Assembly (NCBI GenBank): GCA_043806135.1
Contig: JAZDHG010000039.1
Span: 1 to 40,153, forward strand
Source of the DNA: JAGLQQ01 sp043806135
Lineage (GTDB): Bacteria > Omnitrophota > Gorgyraeia > B26-G9
Length of the DNA: 40,153 bases
Reading direction: 5' to 3'
Shown: positions 15,211-23,097 of the stretch, piece after piece
How the letters are laid out: each line of letters starts with the position of its first letter
Position numbering within the stretch: the stretch's first letter is position 1
Translations under genes and position numbers: made by a program
The notes under the pieces: generated by a model
What the model was told of the DNA's origin: nothing
Databases searched by the model: none
The model's input: only the letters and a program-made list of their open reading frames with translations

Positions 15211-16188
15211 TCATTGCGATATTTGCGTAAAACGAAACTTTTCAATAAGCTTATTCATCGCTTCTTTGGTGGTTATACGCATCACTTCCTCGCGCAAAGG
15301 CCTTATGCCGGTTACCCCTTTTGTATACCACACATAGAATTTACGGAATCTGATCACGCCCATTTGTTCACCAAAATATTCTATAGATAAATCAAAATGT
15401 CTTTGCATTACATCGGCAATTTCACCGATCACGGGCCTTTCAAGCAAAATCCCTTTTTCCAAATAAGTGGAAATCTCTTTAAAGATCCAGGGGTTGCCCA
15501 GTGCCCCCCGGGCGACAAGCAATCCGTCACAACCGGTTTCATCAAACATTTGCTTGGCTCTTTTAGGATTAAAGATATTACCGCTGGCAATAACAGGAAT
15601 TTTTAATCTCTTTTTTATTCTTCCTATAGCTCCATAATCAACTTCTCCCCTGTATCCCTGAATTTTTGTCCTTCCATGCACAAAAATAGCGTCAATGCCG
15701 GCATCCTGAGCCTGCATTGCGATGTCACAAGCAGAATCCGTATTATCCCAACCAAGCCTGATCTTAACACTTACCGGCACAGGAGAAACTTTGACAATGA
15801 TTGTAAGCAATTTTTTCAATTTGGCGGGGTTTTCCAGAAGCCCTGCCCCTTCGCCCCTGCTTGAAATTTTTCGCACAGGACAAGCTGCATTGAAATCCAG
15901 GAGATCATATTTATATTTATATTCATTGAGCCTGCTGAGCGCATTTTTAATAAAATTTTCTTCTTTGCTTAAAAGCTGCACCCCTAGAGGGTGATCCATT
16001 TCATTTGTGCGCAGTAATTCCCTTGTCTTCTTGCTCTCATAGCTTAAAGAACGAGCATGGATCATTTCCAGAAATGCATATTGCGCACCGAATTCACGGC
16101 TGATAATCCTAAAGGGCAGCGAACTGACTCCAGACATGGGAGCTAAGATAAGCGGGTACTTTGAATTGAGAATTTTTTTAAATGTCAT
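15211..16188 (-). CDS. dus: tRNA-dihydrouridine synthase (DusB-like)
   Basis: 325 residues, standard length. The FMN-binding TIM-barrel opens with YPLILAPMSGVSSLPFR, and the catalytic Cys is Cys103 in FNAACPVRKI. The GLLENP segment, VKIRLGW, the FVHGRT loop, VIASGNIF and VARGALGNPWIF all match Dus enzymes, which reduce uridines in the tRNA D-loop using NADPH. The 3' part carries the RNA-binding helical domain. It lies 13 bp downstream of the radical SAM gene, so the two are cotranscribed. Confidence 0.95.
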   Translation of the reverse strand: MTFKKILNSKYPLILAPMSGVSSLPFRIISREFGAQYAFLEMIHARSLSYESKKTRELLRTNEMDHPLGVQLLSKEENFIKNALSRLNEYKYKYDLLDFNAACPVRKISSRGEGAGLLENPAKLKKLLTIIVKVSPVPVSVKIRLGWDNTDSACDIAMQAQDAGIDAIFVHGRTKIQGYRGEVDYGAIGRIKKRLKIPVIASGNIFNPKRAKQMFDETGCDGLLVARGALGNPWIFKEISTYLEKGILLERPVIGEIADVMQRHFDLSIEYFGEQMGVIRFRKFYVWYTKGVTGIRPLREEVMRITTKEAMNKLIEKFRFTQISQ

Positions 16189-16201
16189 ATTATTATATTA
16201 A

Positions 16202-17071
16202 TCACAGACCTCTGAATATTTCCGGTTTTAAACTTATTCTCCCGTTTATTGCTTTTTCCAGCATTTCAAGTAAAAGATCTTTATTCCGCGGTAAAATCCC
16301 TTCCTGAGAAAGATAATTTGAAGCATGATTAGAACGGAATACTGTTTTTTTGAGTTCCAGCCCTTTTATTATCTCATAGCTTTGTTTTAATAATTCATTG
16401 GGCTCAAGCTCCTGGAACTTACCGTTTTTTGCATCTGCATAAAGAGGTGTACCCGGTATCAGCATAAGGCAAAGAAAAGATAGGTAATGCGGCTGCATTT
16501 TATTGATCACTTTTATCGTATCGCGCACATGCTCTTTAAAATACTGCCTGCCGCCAAGCCCCAGCAGCACAATCACCGATGCCTTGATTCCTATTTGCTG
16601 CATTCTATTTACAGCCATTATCATTTCATCAACCGTTGATTTTTTTTTGCATGTATTCAATATATCCTGATTGCCGCTTTCAAGGCCGATATATAAAAGT
16701 TTAAGTTTATTCTCAAACAACTCCTTTAGTTCTGCGTCACTGCGAATAGTAACATTATAACCGTTGGCATAACTGCTGATTCTGCTTATCCCAGGCAGAT
16801 GTTCTCTTAAAATTTTTAATATTCGGACAAGCTTCCTGTTAGCAACAACTAAAGCATCACCATCAAGGAGAAAAACCTTTCGTGTGGACGGATAAACAGC
16901 AGCCCACTGCCTTATATCATCCTCTATTTCCTGATCATCCTTAACTCTGAATTCCTTTCTCTGATACGCCCCGCAAAATGTACAATAATTGGAAGAACAT
17001 CCCGTAGTTATCTGCAGGAGAAAACTGGAGATTTCAGAAGGAGGTCTGATTACCGGTTCAATGATAGACAC
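16202..17071 (-). CDS. Radical SAM protein with CX4CX2C cluster motif
   Basis: 289 residues, starting GTG (MSIIEPVIRPPSE). The 4Fe-4S ligands are Cys25, Cys30 and Cys33 in TTGCSSNYCTFCGAY, a CX4CX2C spacing rather than the common CX3CX2C. In my recollection a group of HemN/YgiQ-like proteins shares this spacing. Further radical SAM features are LLYIGLESG and the ASVIVLLGLGG strand. There is no TRAM, B12-binding or SPASM domain; the substrate is unknown. It shares an operon with dus. An association with tRNA or cofactor modification is possible but not shown. Confidence 0.85.
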   Translation of the reverse strand: MSIIEPVIRPPSEISSFLLQITTGCSSNYCTFCGAYQRKEFRVKDDQEIEDDIRQWAAVYPSTRKVFLLDGDALVVANRKLVRILKILREHLPGISRISSYANGYNVTIRSDAELKELFENKLKLLYIGLESGNQDILNTCKKKSTVDEMIMAVNRMQQIGIKASVIVLLGLGGRQYFKEHVRDTIKVINKMQPHYLSFLCLMLIPGTPLYADAKNGKFQELEPNELLKQSYEIIKGLELKKTVFRSNHASNYLSQEGILPRNKDLLLEMLEKAINGRISLKPEIFRGL

Positions 17072-17135
17072 TATAGTTTATCCTCTTTTGGATATAAAAA
17101 AGGCAGGTAATGTTTTACGAATATTATCACAAAGA

Positions 17136-17513
17136 CTAACCAATGTTCAGGCGGAGAAAAACATATTTGAAAATTTTCTGCCGGCTTTCTTCCTCTATTT
17201 CGATAAATTCAACACCCCGCTCATAACAGATTTCCGAGTCCCAGGAGACCTACATTGGGTCACACCAAACAACCTGAGCCTTAGCTTGAAAATACGTTTC
17301 ATCCGGCAAGCTTATCGAAAGAGACAGGAGACTGTTTCTACGGATCTTATCCTTAGCGAAAAACGCAATACCTCCAACGCTTATATTTTTAGTATTGCCC
17401 GCTTTTTTGCTGTATTCTTGCTCGATTATCTGATACTGCACCGTCGCGTTGACACGCGGAAATCTGCGCCTGTCCTCACCCGGATATCCCTGTTCAAGAT
17501 TGCTCATGTTCAT
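17136..17513 (-). pseudogene. PilZ-domain protein interrupted by an in-frame TAG
   Basis: The open part (87 residues, 17250-17513) has the PilZ N-terminal motif DRRRFPR (c-di-GMP-binding arginines) and the NISVGGIAF signature, but ends at a TAG inside the beta-barrel, after QVVWCDPM. The same frame continues without shift for 37 more codons (VSWDSEICYERGVEFIEI...) to a TAG at 17136-17138. That continuation is exactly the missing end of a PilZ domain (G.EF..I..E...IF.YV). The simplest reading is a nonsense mutation; readthrough or a base error is possible. An intact PilZ gene is present at 20607-21023. Confidence 0.8.
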
Positions 17514-17653
17514 TATGATACTCTCTCAAAAGGAATTTGTCAAAAAATTAAAAAGGAAAGTTCCAAAAAAAATCAGGTTCAGACAGATATGATCATCTCA
17601 TAAAAAAATGTCGCAAAATCAAACTTTATTAATTTATCCTGAACTGATAGAAC

Positions 17654-17911
17654 TTAAACTTGTTCTCTATAGGCATTATCACCTGTATCATCGTCATCTT
17701 TATCGTAATTGTCTTCGTAAAAGCCTTTGTAACTTCCGTTATTTACCTCTAACAACTCTACCATTCTTTTTGCCTGCGGCGGATCAATGTTTACAATCTT
17801 GAGCTCTTCATCGCAATCACTGCAGTAAGTAACTTCTCCCAACTTTAAATTATCTTCCCATTCAATGTATTCTCCACACATCGGACACTTAACCTGCCTA
17901 TTATGTGCCAT
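17654..17911 (-). CDS. LysW-like zinc-ribbon protein with acidic tail
   Basis: 85 residues. Two CxxC pairs (VKCPMCGEYI and YCSDCDEELKIV) form a zinc ribbon, and the spacing and the LGEVTYCSDCDEELKIVNID segment strongly resemble LysW, the amino-group carrier protein of lysine/arginine biosynthesis. LysW ends in a short EDWGE tail whose last Glu carries the intermediate. Here the tail is longer, Asp/Tyr-rich (FYEDNYDKDDDDTGD) and ends in REQV, so carrier function is doubtful. No LysX/LysZ genes are near. The start is supported by AGGAGG. It may be a repurposed zinc ribbon. Confidence 0.65.
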   Translation of the reverse strand: MAHNRQVKCPMCGEYIEWEDNLKLGEVTYCSDCDEELKIVNIDPPQAKRMVELLEVNNGSYKGFYEDNYDKDDDDTGDNAYREQV

Positions 17912-18129
17912 TCAAACCTCCTGTTAAAATGTTACTCCTTTCCCTCTTAATACTTTTTTTAATATAAAAAACGAATGTTGTCAAGAACTTTTTATTCCAA
18001 TTTAAAAAAAATTTTATTCCGATAATTTTCATCTTGCATGTCCCCCCCTTTTCAGCTAAAATCCGTAAACTTTGACGCTGAAAATATGCGCTTTAAGATT
18101 TGAAATTCAGTTAATGATTTTCATTTTTG

Positions 18130-18138
18130 TGTTATAAT
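18130..18138 (+). promoter_or_regulatory. Extended -10 promoter directly abutting the methyltransferase start
   Basis: TGTTATAAT (TGn plus consensus TATAAT at 18133-18138) ends six bases before the ATG at 18145. A start site seven bases after the -10 falls on the A of the ATG, implying a leaderless mRNA. The -35 region is weak. The box lies inside the longer TTG-started frame (18127), which is therefore not the real start. Confidence 0.65.
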
Positions 18139-18144
18139 CCACAT

Positions 18145-19413
18145 ATGCAGATTAATATTGAAAAGATCATTTACCCCGGGAAAAGTCTTGGCCGCAAAGA
18201 TAACAAAATTGTCTTAACCGATAACGGCATACCCGGAGAAACTGTGGAATGCAGCATCGTTAAGGACAAGAAGAATTATATTCTGGGTAAAACAAATGCG
18301 GTTATCCGTCCATCTGTTCACCGGAAACCTCCGCGCTGCGGACATTCCCATATCTGCTCTTCTTATCAGTACGTTGATTATGAACATCAGTTAAAAATAA
18401 AAGAGCAGCAGTTAAAAGAAATGTTATCCTCTTTTGATTCAAAACTTTCTTCTTTAAGCCTGCGCTCAGGCAAAGTTATCTGGGGCTACCGCAATAAGAT
18501 TCATCTGCATATTATCACCCGAAACAACTCCGCTTTTTGCGCTTACCATTCTCCAGGCACAAAGGATGCATTCACTCCTATTGACCGATGTTTCCTGGTG
18601 TCTGATTTAATGAACAGGCTAATAAGTGATTTCCTTGGCTTACTTAGCGGAGGACTGGAAAAATGCATTAATGAAATTACGCTGCAGCGAAGCCAAGCGA
18701 GTAAAAATTTTCTGCTTTGCTGCTTGGGGTCCTTAAGGAGAAACGAAATTGATGTCTTAAAACCGCTGCTTAGCCTTGGTAAAAAATTCTCCCTGGCAGG
18801 AATAGTTTACATAAACAAAAAGAGAAACGAAAAAAGCATTCTTCTTGGTAAAGACACTCTTTCGGAGAAAGTGGCCGGGAAAACTTTTTTGTTCGGCTGT
18901 CAATCTTTCTTCCAAATCAACATACCGATGCTGGAATCACTTATTCAGGATCTCAAAAATGAGTTCCCCAAAGCAGCCGGAAAGAACTTGATCGATCTAT
19001 ACTGCGGCGTTGGAACATTTGCAATCGCTCTTTCAGAATCTTTTACAAATATTACAGCGGTAGAATCATCAAAAGAAAACATCTCTTTTTTAAAGAAAAA
19101 TATCTCTATTAATTCCATTTCAAACATTGAGACAGTACATGACAAATGTGAAAATTGGATAAAAAGTGCTCACAAAAAAAGCCCTGATATTATCATTATC
19201 GATCCTCCCCGAAGAGGCATAGATAGTGTGCTCCTAGACCAAATCATTAAACTTAAACCCGGCTTTATAGCTTACATATCTTGTGACCCGGCTACACTCA
19301 ACAGAGATCTAAAGAAGCTGGTTCATGAATATAAGCTAAGAAAAATATTCGCATATGACTTCTTCCCGCACACACCGCACATTGAAACACTTTCCGTTTT
19401 AGAAAAGAATTAG
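18145..19413 (+). CDS. Class I SAM-dependent RNA uracil-5 methyltransferase (RumA/TrmA family)
   Basis: 422 residues from ATG 18145. The N-terminal TRAM domain (MQINIEKIIYPGKSLGRKDN...) is followed by the Fe-S region. The Rossmann methyltransferase part contains NLIDLYCGVGTFAIALS (SAM binding), DIIIIDPPRRG and the catalytic Cys in YISCDPATLNRDL. Members make m5U in 23S rRNA or tRNA. The 4Fe-4S ligand set looks broken: the pattern C65-x5-C71-x2 ends in Tyr74 where RlmD-type enzymes have the third Cys, although a later PIDRC is kept. The cluster is thus probably absent or altered. The gene is isolated, has its own promoter and no ribosome-binding site, consistent with leaderless translation. 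The target nucleotide cannot be assigned. Confidence 0.88.
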   Translation: MQINIEKIIYPGKSLGRKDNKIVLTDNGIPGETVECSIVKDKKNYILGKTNAVIRPSVHRKPPRCGHSHICSSYQYVDYEHQLKIKEQQLKEMLSSFDSKLSSLSLRSGKVIWGYRNKIHLHIITRNNSAFCAYHSPGTKDAFTPIDRCFLVSDLMNRLISDFLGLLSGGLEKCINEITLQRSQASKNFLLCCLGSLRRNEIDVLKPLLSLGKKFSLAGIVYINKKRNEKSILLGKDTLSEKVAGKTFLFGCQSFFQINIPMLESLIQDLKNEFPKAAGKNLIDLYCGVGTFAIALSESFTNITAVESSKENISFLKKNISINSISNIETVHDKCENWIKSAHKKSPDIIIIDPPRRGIDSVLLDQIIKLKPGFIAYISCDPATLNRDLKKLVHEYKLRKIFAYDFFPHTPHIETLSVLEKN

Positions 19414-19500
19414 CCGAAAATGATTTTAGATTAAAATATTGCCATTTTTATTTTTTCTCGCAAAAATATTGAAAAAAGCCTTTTTAGTGTTATTATATAG

Positions 19501-19698
19501 GGGGCATTCATTATTAATGTGAATAATTTTCTACAACTTATTGATTTGCAAATTGTTAGACTAAATTTATGAATGCCCCTTGATTACACGGATTATTAAA
19601 AGATTACAAGGATTATTTTCTATTAGCATATCGGTGTAATCGGTTTTAAATCGCTGTAATCAGGTTCTTTCAATCTCACAAAAAAATAAGAAAGAACC
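19501..19698 (+). repeat. 'GATTACA'-type dispersed element, copy 2
   Basis: Same order of parts as the inverted copy at 2164-2358: a GGGGCATTCA...TGAATGCCCC inverted repeat around about 60 bp of AT-rich loop, a tract of GATTACA-like words (about 19582-19670), and a GGTTCTTTC...GAAAGAACC hairpin. The two copies align along their whole length. It occupies the gap after the methyltransferase gene. Between it and the element at 19878, more degenerate 'gattac/gatta' words are visible. Confidence 0.75.
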
Positions 19699-19877
19699 TT
19701 ATATAATACACTGATTTTACTGCTTTTCAATTCCAATAAGACATCCTATGAAAGGCACAGAAAAGGCTGTCTGATTGCAAAGATTAAAAAAATAGATTAC
19801 TAAGATTAAACATAAAGATAATCGCTAGTGCTTGTAGGGTCTATAGCAACTGAGGTTCTGGGTTTAATCTCTGTAAT

Positions 19878-19967
19878 CCCTGTCTGCCGGCCCTTAGGAA
19901 TTTTACACTGTAAAATTCCAAGGACTCGGTCCCGGGAATTCTGTGAATTCCACGGGGCAGGCAGGGA
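19878..19967. repeat. CCTTAGGAATTT two-hairpin element, copy A
   Basis: Two adjacent hairpins: CCTTAGGAATTTT...AAAATTCCAAGG (19892-19922) and CCCGGGAATTCTGTGAATTCCACGGG (from 19931). They are enclosed by an outer inverted repeat CCCTGTCTGCC / GGCAGGCAGGG (19878-19888 and 19957-19967). The two-hairpin core recurs at 21824-21890. The element ends about 50 bp before the folE start. Confidence 0.65.
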
Positions 19968-20019
19968 AAATAATCACCGTAATCAGGTATATATCTGATG
20001 ATTATACCAGGAGTCTATG

Positions 20020-20583
20020 ATGAACGAAAAAAAGGTAATGAAACTGATTCGGGAACTGTTAATCGAAATGGGTGAAGATCCAAAAAGAGAAGGACTGAAA
20101 AAAACACCGCAGCGCGTAGCCCAGGCGCTGGAATTCCTGACCCAGGGATACAAGCTTGCTCCTAAAGATATAATTAACAATGCTGTCTTTCAATCTGAAG
20201 CTAACAATATGATAATTGTTCGTGATATCGAGATATACAGCCTTTGCGAACATCATCTTCTGCCATTTTACGGACGATGTCATATCGGATATATACCTAA
20301 AAAGAAAGTCTTGGGTGTAAGCAAAATCTGCCGCCTGGTTGATGTTTTTTCCCGCAGGGTACAAATACAGGAACGGTTAACTTCTCAAATTGCACATGAG
20401 ATCATGCAGAGCATTGATGCTGAAGGCATAGGGGTAGTTATTGAATGCAGGCACCTTTGCAAAATGATGCGCGGGGTAGAAAAACAAAATTCGATTATGA
20501 CAACTTCTTCTGTACTGGGATCATTTCGTGAGCAGCCGGCTACAAGATCAGAATTTCTCGCACTTATAAACAGGATAGTTTAG
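20020..20583 (+). CDS. folE: GTP cyclohydrolase I (type IA)
   Basis: 187 residues from the second of two adjacent ATGs (20017 and 20020); AGGAG at 20009-20013 is six bases from the second and only three from the first. The enzyme converts GTP to dihydroneopterin triphosphate for folate or pterin synthesis. The zinc ligands are present in YSLCEHHLLPF (Cys, His) and ECRHLCKMMRG (second Cys), together with the VLGVSKICRLVDVFSRR and QIQERLT segments and the catalytic His in AHEIM. The length matches the compact bacterial enzyme. It stands alone on the plus strand, flanked by repeats and a convergent PilZ gene; no other folate gene is near. Confidence 0.97.
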   Translation: MNEKKVMKLIRELLIEMGEDPKREGLKKTPQRVAQALEFLTQGYKLAPKDIINNAVFQSEANNMIIVRDIEIYSLCEHHLLPFYGRCHIGYIPKKKVLGVSKICRLVDVFSRRVQIQERLTSQIAHEIMQSIDAEGIGVVIECRHLCKMMRGVEKQNSIMTTSSVLGSFREQPATRSEFLALINRIV

Positions 20584-20606
20584 TGATTTCCCGCTAAAGC
20601 TACCTC

Positions 20607-21023
20607 TCATTTTTTTCTTCTGTCCATTTTTTCCTTTAAAGTAAGGCCGTCTTTTTGTTTGTTCATTTCATCTTCTATAAAACATTTGAGCTTGTTGAAG
20701 GCAGCTTCATTAAATTCGACAAAACGTATTCTGGTGGGATAAAGAGGTTTGCGTACATCTGCGGGAAAATCACTGGTCACCTCACCCAGAGCCTTAAGGC
20801 GTTTATCCGGGAACACAGGCAAACTGATGATCAATTCCATTACTGTACCCTTGGGGAAATTCTTTTCTGACATAACGAGCAGGCCGCCGGCGCTGATATC
20901 TTTAGTTAAAGCATAATTATAATTAGCTATGCTGCCTTTATCGTCCTGCGGCCGGTAATTCACCAGATATGTTACTTTTAAACGGTAAAAATTTCGTCTT
21001 CCTAAATGATCCTTCCTGTTCAT
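20607..21023 (-). CDS. PilZ-domain c-di-GMP-binding protein
   Basis: 138 residues. The c-di-GMP motifs are RRNFYR (residues 9-14, RxxxR) and DISAGGLLV (about 42-50, DxSxxG), followed by the expected beta-barrel strands (TVMELIISLP, ALGEVTSDF, TRIRFVEF) and a C-terminal helix ending in a charged tail (LKEKMDRRKK). It is a single-domain receiver of c-di-GMP with no fused output. It is convergent with folE (23 bp apart). The upstream gene on the same strand, 50 bp away, encodes a Spy-like periplasmic protein. AGGAGG precedes the ATG. Confidence 0.88.
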   Translation of the reverse strand: MNRKDHLGRRNFYRLKVTYLVNYRPQDDKGSIANYNYALTKDISAGGLLVMSEKNFPKGTVMELIISLPVFPDKRLKALGEVTSDFPADVRKPLYPTRIRFVEFNEAAFNKLKCFIEDEMNKQKDGLTLKEKMDRRKK

Positions 21024-21073
21024 ATTTACCTCCTCAAAAAAACAATTGTTGAGACCAAAAACAGGTATTTATC

Positions 21074-21604
21074 TTAGCGGAAATCATCTCCTTTCGGATA
21101 CTGATAAGGGCATCTGCCGCTTCTATACTTTTTATCCATCTTCCCGCATTCTTTTTCTTTTTGGTTTTTATATATTTCAGGCAGCATCTCTTTTTGCTCT
21201 TTAGTCAGGATATCGTTTATTTTTGCATAAGCATTAACAACAGTCTTCATTTCACTTTTTTTAAACTCATATTTTTGATCTATAAGTTTATTGATCGATT
21301 TTGTATTGATCTTATCTTGTTTTAGTTCCATTTGCATGTCTAGTGAAATGATCTTGATTTCTGTTTTAGATCTGATCACTTCTTTCTCGGCGCTGAGCAT
21401 TTCATTCTCTATTTTTTTGACCTGATCCTCGCTGAGATTTAATTGTTTCTCAGCTTTAAGAATGTGGAGGAACTTCTCAAAAAACTTGGCCGAAGACTCT
21501 GTTTGCCCGTGTTTGTCAAATCTGGGATAAAAAGCATAAGCATCCGCACAAACACTGCCTAAAACAATACCACAAATAATTGATAAAATAATCTTTTTTA
21601 ACAT
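21074..21604 (-). CDS. Spy/CpxP-like periplasmic helical protein
   Basis: 176 residues with a signal peptide (MLKKIILSIICGIVLGSVCADAYA). The mature part is almost wholly helical and charged. LNLSEDQVKKIENEM and DILTKEQKEMLPEIY are the two LTxxQ-type helices that define the Spy/CpxP/heavy-metal-resistance superfamily. Such proteins act as periplasmic ATP-independent chaperones or metal/stress sensors. The C-terminus is Cys/Tyr/Arg-rich (CGKMDKKYRSGRCPYQY), which might bind metal (inference). It is upstream of the PilZ gene on the same strand and may share its transcript. Confidence 0.7.
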   Translation of the reverse strand: MLKKIILSIICGIVLGSVCADAYAFYPRFDKHGQTESSAKFFEKFLHILKAEKQLNLSEDQVKKIENEMLSAEKEVIRSKTEIKIISLDMQMELKQDKINTKSINKLIDQKYEFKKSEMKTVVNAYAKINDILTKEQKEMLPEIYKNQKEKECGKMDKKYRSGRCPYQYPKGDDFR

Positions 21605-21757
21605 AGCTTCCCTTCTTTTCCTTTTTTACTTAGTAACTATATTTACAAATGCTAAGCAGTTTTAGGTCTTCCCACAATACTGGACTTATTGCGAAACTAC
21701 TCATATGATTTCAACCTTTCAATATAAACACCCTTTTACAAAAATAAAGTACCGGAG

Positions 21758-21959
21758 GGGGCTGTTGCAAAATGTGCAGCTATACCCCTCTGGGCACAGG
21801 CAAGGCTTTTGCAAACGAGCGCGCCCTTAGGAATTTCAGAAAAATTCCAAGGATCCAGCCCCAGGAAATCCTTGATTTCCACGGGGGAGGCGTAATAGAT
21901 GTACGCCGCACAAGCGAGTGAGCAAGTAACGCAGTAGATGTGCGTTTTGCAACAGCCCC
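21758..21959. repeat. 202-bp element with perfect 15-bp terminal inverted repeats
   Basis: GGGGCTGTTGCAAAA (21758-21772) is perfectly inverted at 21945-21959. No open frame of note lies inside. Nested within it, at 21824-21890, is a second copy of the CCTTAGGAATTT two-hairpin core seen at 19891-19962. The element fills much of the gap 21605-22206 upstream of two divergent genes. Its form is MITE-like. Confidence 0.6.
21824..21890. repeat. CCTTAGGAATTT two-hairpin element, copy B
   Basis: CCTTAGGAATTTC...AAATTCCAAGG followed by CCCCAGGAAATCC...GATTTCCACGGGG and GAGGCG. The order, the linker (AAGGA..C.G.CCC) and the trailing GG.AGGC match copy A at 19891-19962, while the loops differ, as expected if secondary structure is conserved. 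Confidence 0.6.
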
Positions 21960-22132
21960 ATACTACAACCTTCTTTACAATGCGTAACCGGACAACTCAT
22001 GAATTTTACAGTAATGTTCTCCCTTCATGCTGAATTTAAAATCTATCTTTATAATTTGATTTTACTACAAAAAAGGTAAATTCTCAAGGGATCTCTCCTT
22101 TCGATAACTCTATTATGCCCCTAGAGTTAAAT

Positions 22133-22161
22133 TTGTAAATATAGGTATTTTGTGGTATAGT
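22133..22161 (+). promoter_or_regulatory. Promoter of the receiver-GGDEF gene
   Basis: TTGTAA (22133-22138), a 17-bp spacer, then TATAGT (22156-22161) preceded by TGG (extended -10). Predicted start near 22168 gives a leader of about 40 nt before ATG 22207. The promoter overlaps the longest open frame (TTG at 22150), which therefore cannot be the true start. Confidence 0.7.
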
Positions 22162-22206
22162 ATAAGTAGAAGTAGTATACAAAAAAAAATTAAAATAAGG
22201 ATTAAA

Positions 22207-23097
22207 ATGGAAAAGATACTGGTGGTTGAAGATAGAGTAAGCGATGTGATTTTTCTAAAAAAGATACTTGAAAAAGAGAATTATGATATTGTCTATGCTG
22301 AAAACGGAAAAGATGCCCTAACCATAGTAGAAAACAATACCCCTGATCTGGTCATTCTGGACATTGTCCTTCCCGATATTGACGGTTTTGAAATCTGCAA
22401 GAGAATAAGAAACAACAATAAGCTTATAAGCCTGCCTATTCTTTTTTACAGCGCGATCAAGACTATTGATGATAAGCTGCTGGGCCTTGAAATGGGTGCT
22501 TCTGACTTCTTATCAAAAAGCGCTGATGATAGAGAATTGCTGGCCCGCATCAAGAATCTTTTAAAAGCAAAGAAAAAAGTGGATTCGGCTATCTCCTTTT
22601 CTTTTTATGATACGATGACCAATGTATACAGCCCGCAGTACTTGGAGCACCGCATTAATGAAGAATGCATTCGCAGCAGCCGATATAAACGGGATTTCAG
22701 CTGCATGCTTATGGGTGTTGATAATTTTAAAGTTATTAATAATACCCTTGGCGTAATCACAGGAGACCGTATGCTTAAGAAAATAGCAGAGCTTCTTGTA
22801 AAAAACATTAGAAGCGCAGATGAGGTATGCAGATATAAAGATGATGAATTTGGGGTGTTAATGCCTGAAACAAATTTACGCAGCGCATTTGCCCTTGCCG
22901 AAAGAATCCGGGACTTCATGTCTTCTTCTGATGAGCTGCGCGCTGAATCTTCCCTTAAGTTAACCGTAAGCTGCGGGGTAAGCCAGTACAACAGCGAGAT
23001 AAAAGAAGCAAAAAAACTAATAAATCAGATAAAACTGGCGCTTAATCAGGCAAAAAGCGAAGGCCGTAATAAAACCCAGTTTTACTCTAGCCATTAA
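22207..23097 (+). CDS. Receiver domain fused to degenerate GGDEF domain
   Basis: 296 residues from ATG 22207, with AAGGA upstream. The receiver (1-120) has ILVVEDR, the phospho-Asp at 52 in LVILDIVLPDIDG and a conserved Lys in DFLSKSADD. The GGDEF domain (about 135-290) keeps the fold (FYDTMTNVYSPQYLEHRI, LMGVDNFKVINN, LTVSCGVSQY), but the active-site motif GGDEF reads YKDDEF: both glycines are replaced and the first acidic position is shifted. That should abolish or strongly reduce cyclase activity, leaving GTP or effector sensing or protein interaction. PilZ genes nearby show that c-di-GMP signalling exists in the organism. The stop overlaps the convergent small exported gene by 4 bp. Confidence 0.88.
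   Translation: MEKILVVEDRVSDVIFLKKILEKENYDIVYAENGKDALTIVENNTPDLVILDIVLPDIDGFEICKRIRNNNKLISLPILFYSAIKTIDDKLLGLEMGASDFLSKSADDRELLARIKNLLKAKKKVDSAISFSFYDTMTNVYSPQYLEHRINEECIRSSRYKRDFSCMLMGVDNFKVINNTLGVITGDRMLKKIAELLVKNIRSADEVCRYKDDEFGVLMPETNLRSAFALAERIRDFMSSSDELRAESSLKLTVSCGVSQYNSEIKEAKKLINQIKLALNQAKSEGRNKTQFYSSH

Noticed and set aside
17250..17252. Pyrrolysine or selenocysteine-like recoding of the TAG in the PilZ gene
   Set aside because: No recoding structure or Pyl genes are seen, and PilZ domains have no catalytic residue there; a nonsense mutation or base error is simpler.
18127..18144. TTG start of the methyltransferase giving six extra residues
   Set aside because: The region is the extended -10 promoter box and no ribosome site precedes the TTG; family proteins start at the ATG.
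22150..22206. TTG start of the receiver-GGDEF gene
   Set aside because: It lies inside the predicted -10 region; the receiver domain and a ribosome site point to ATG 22207.
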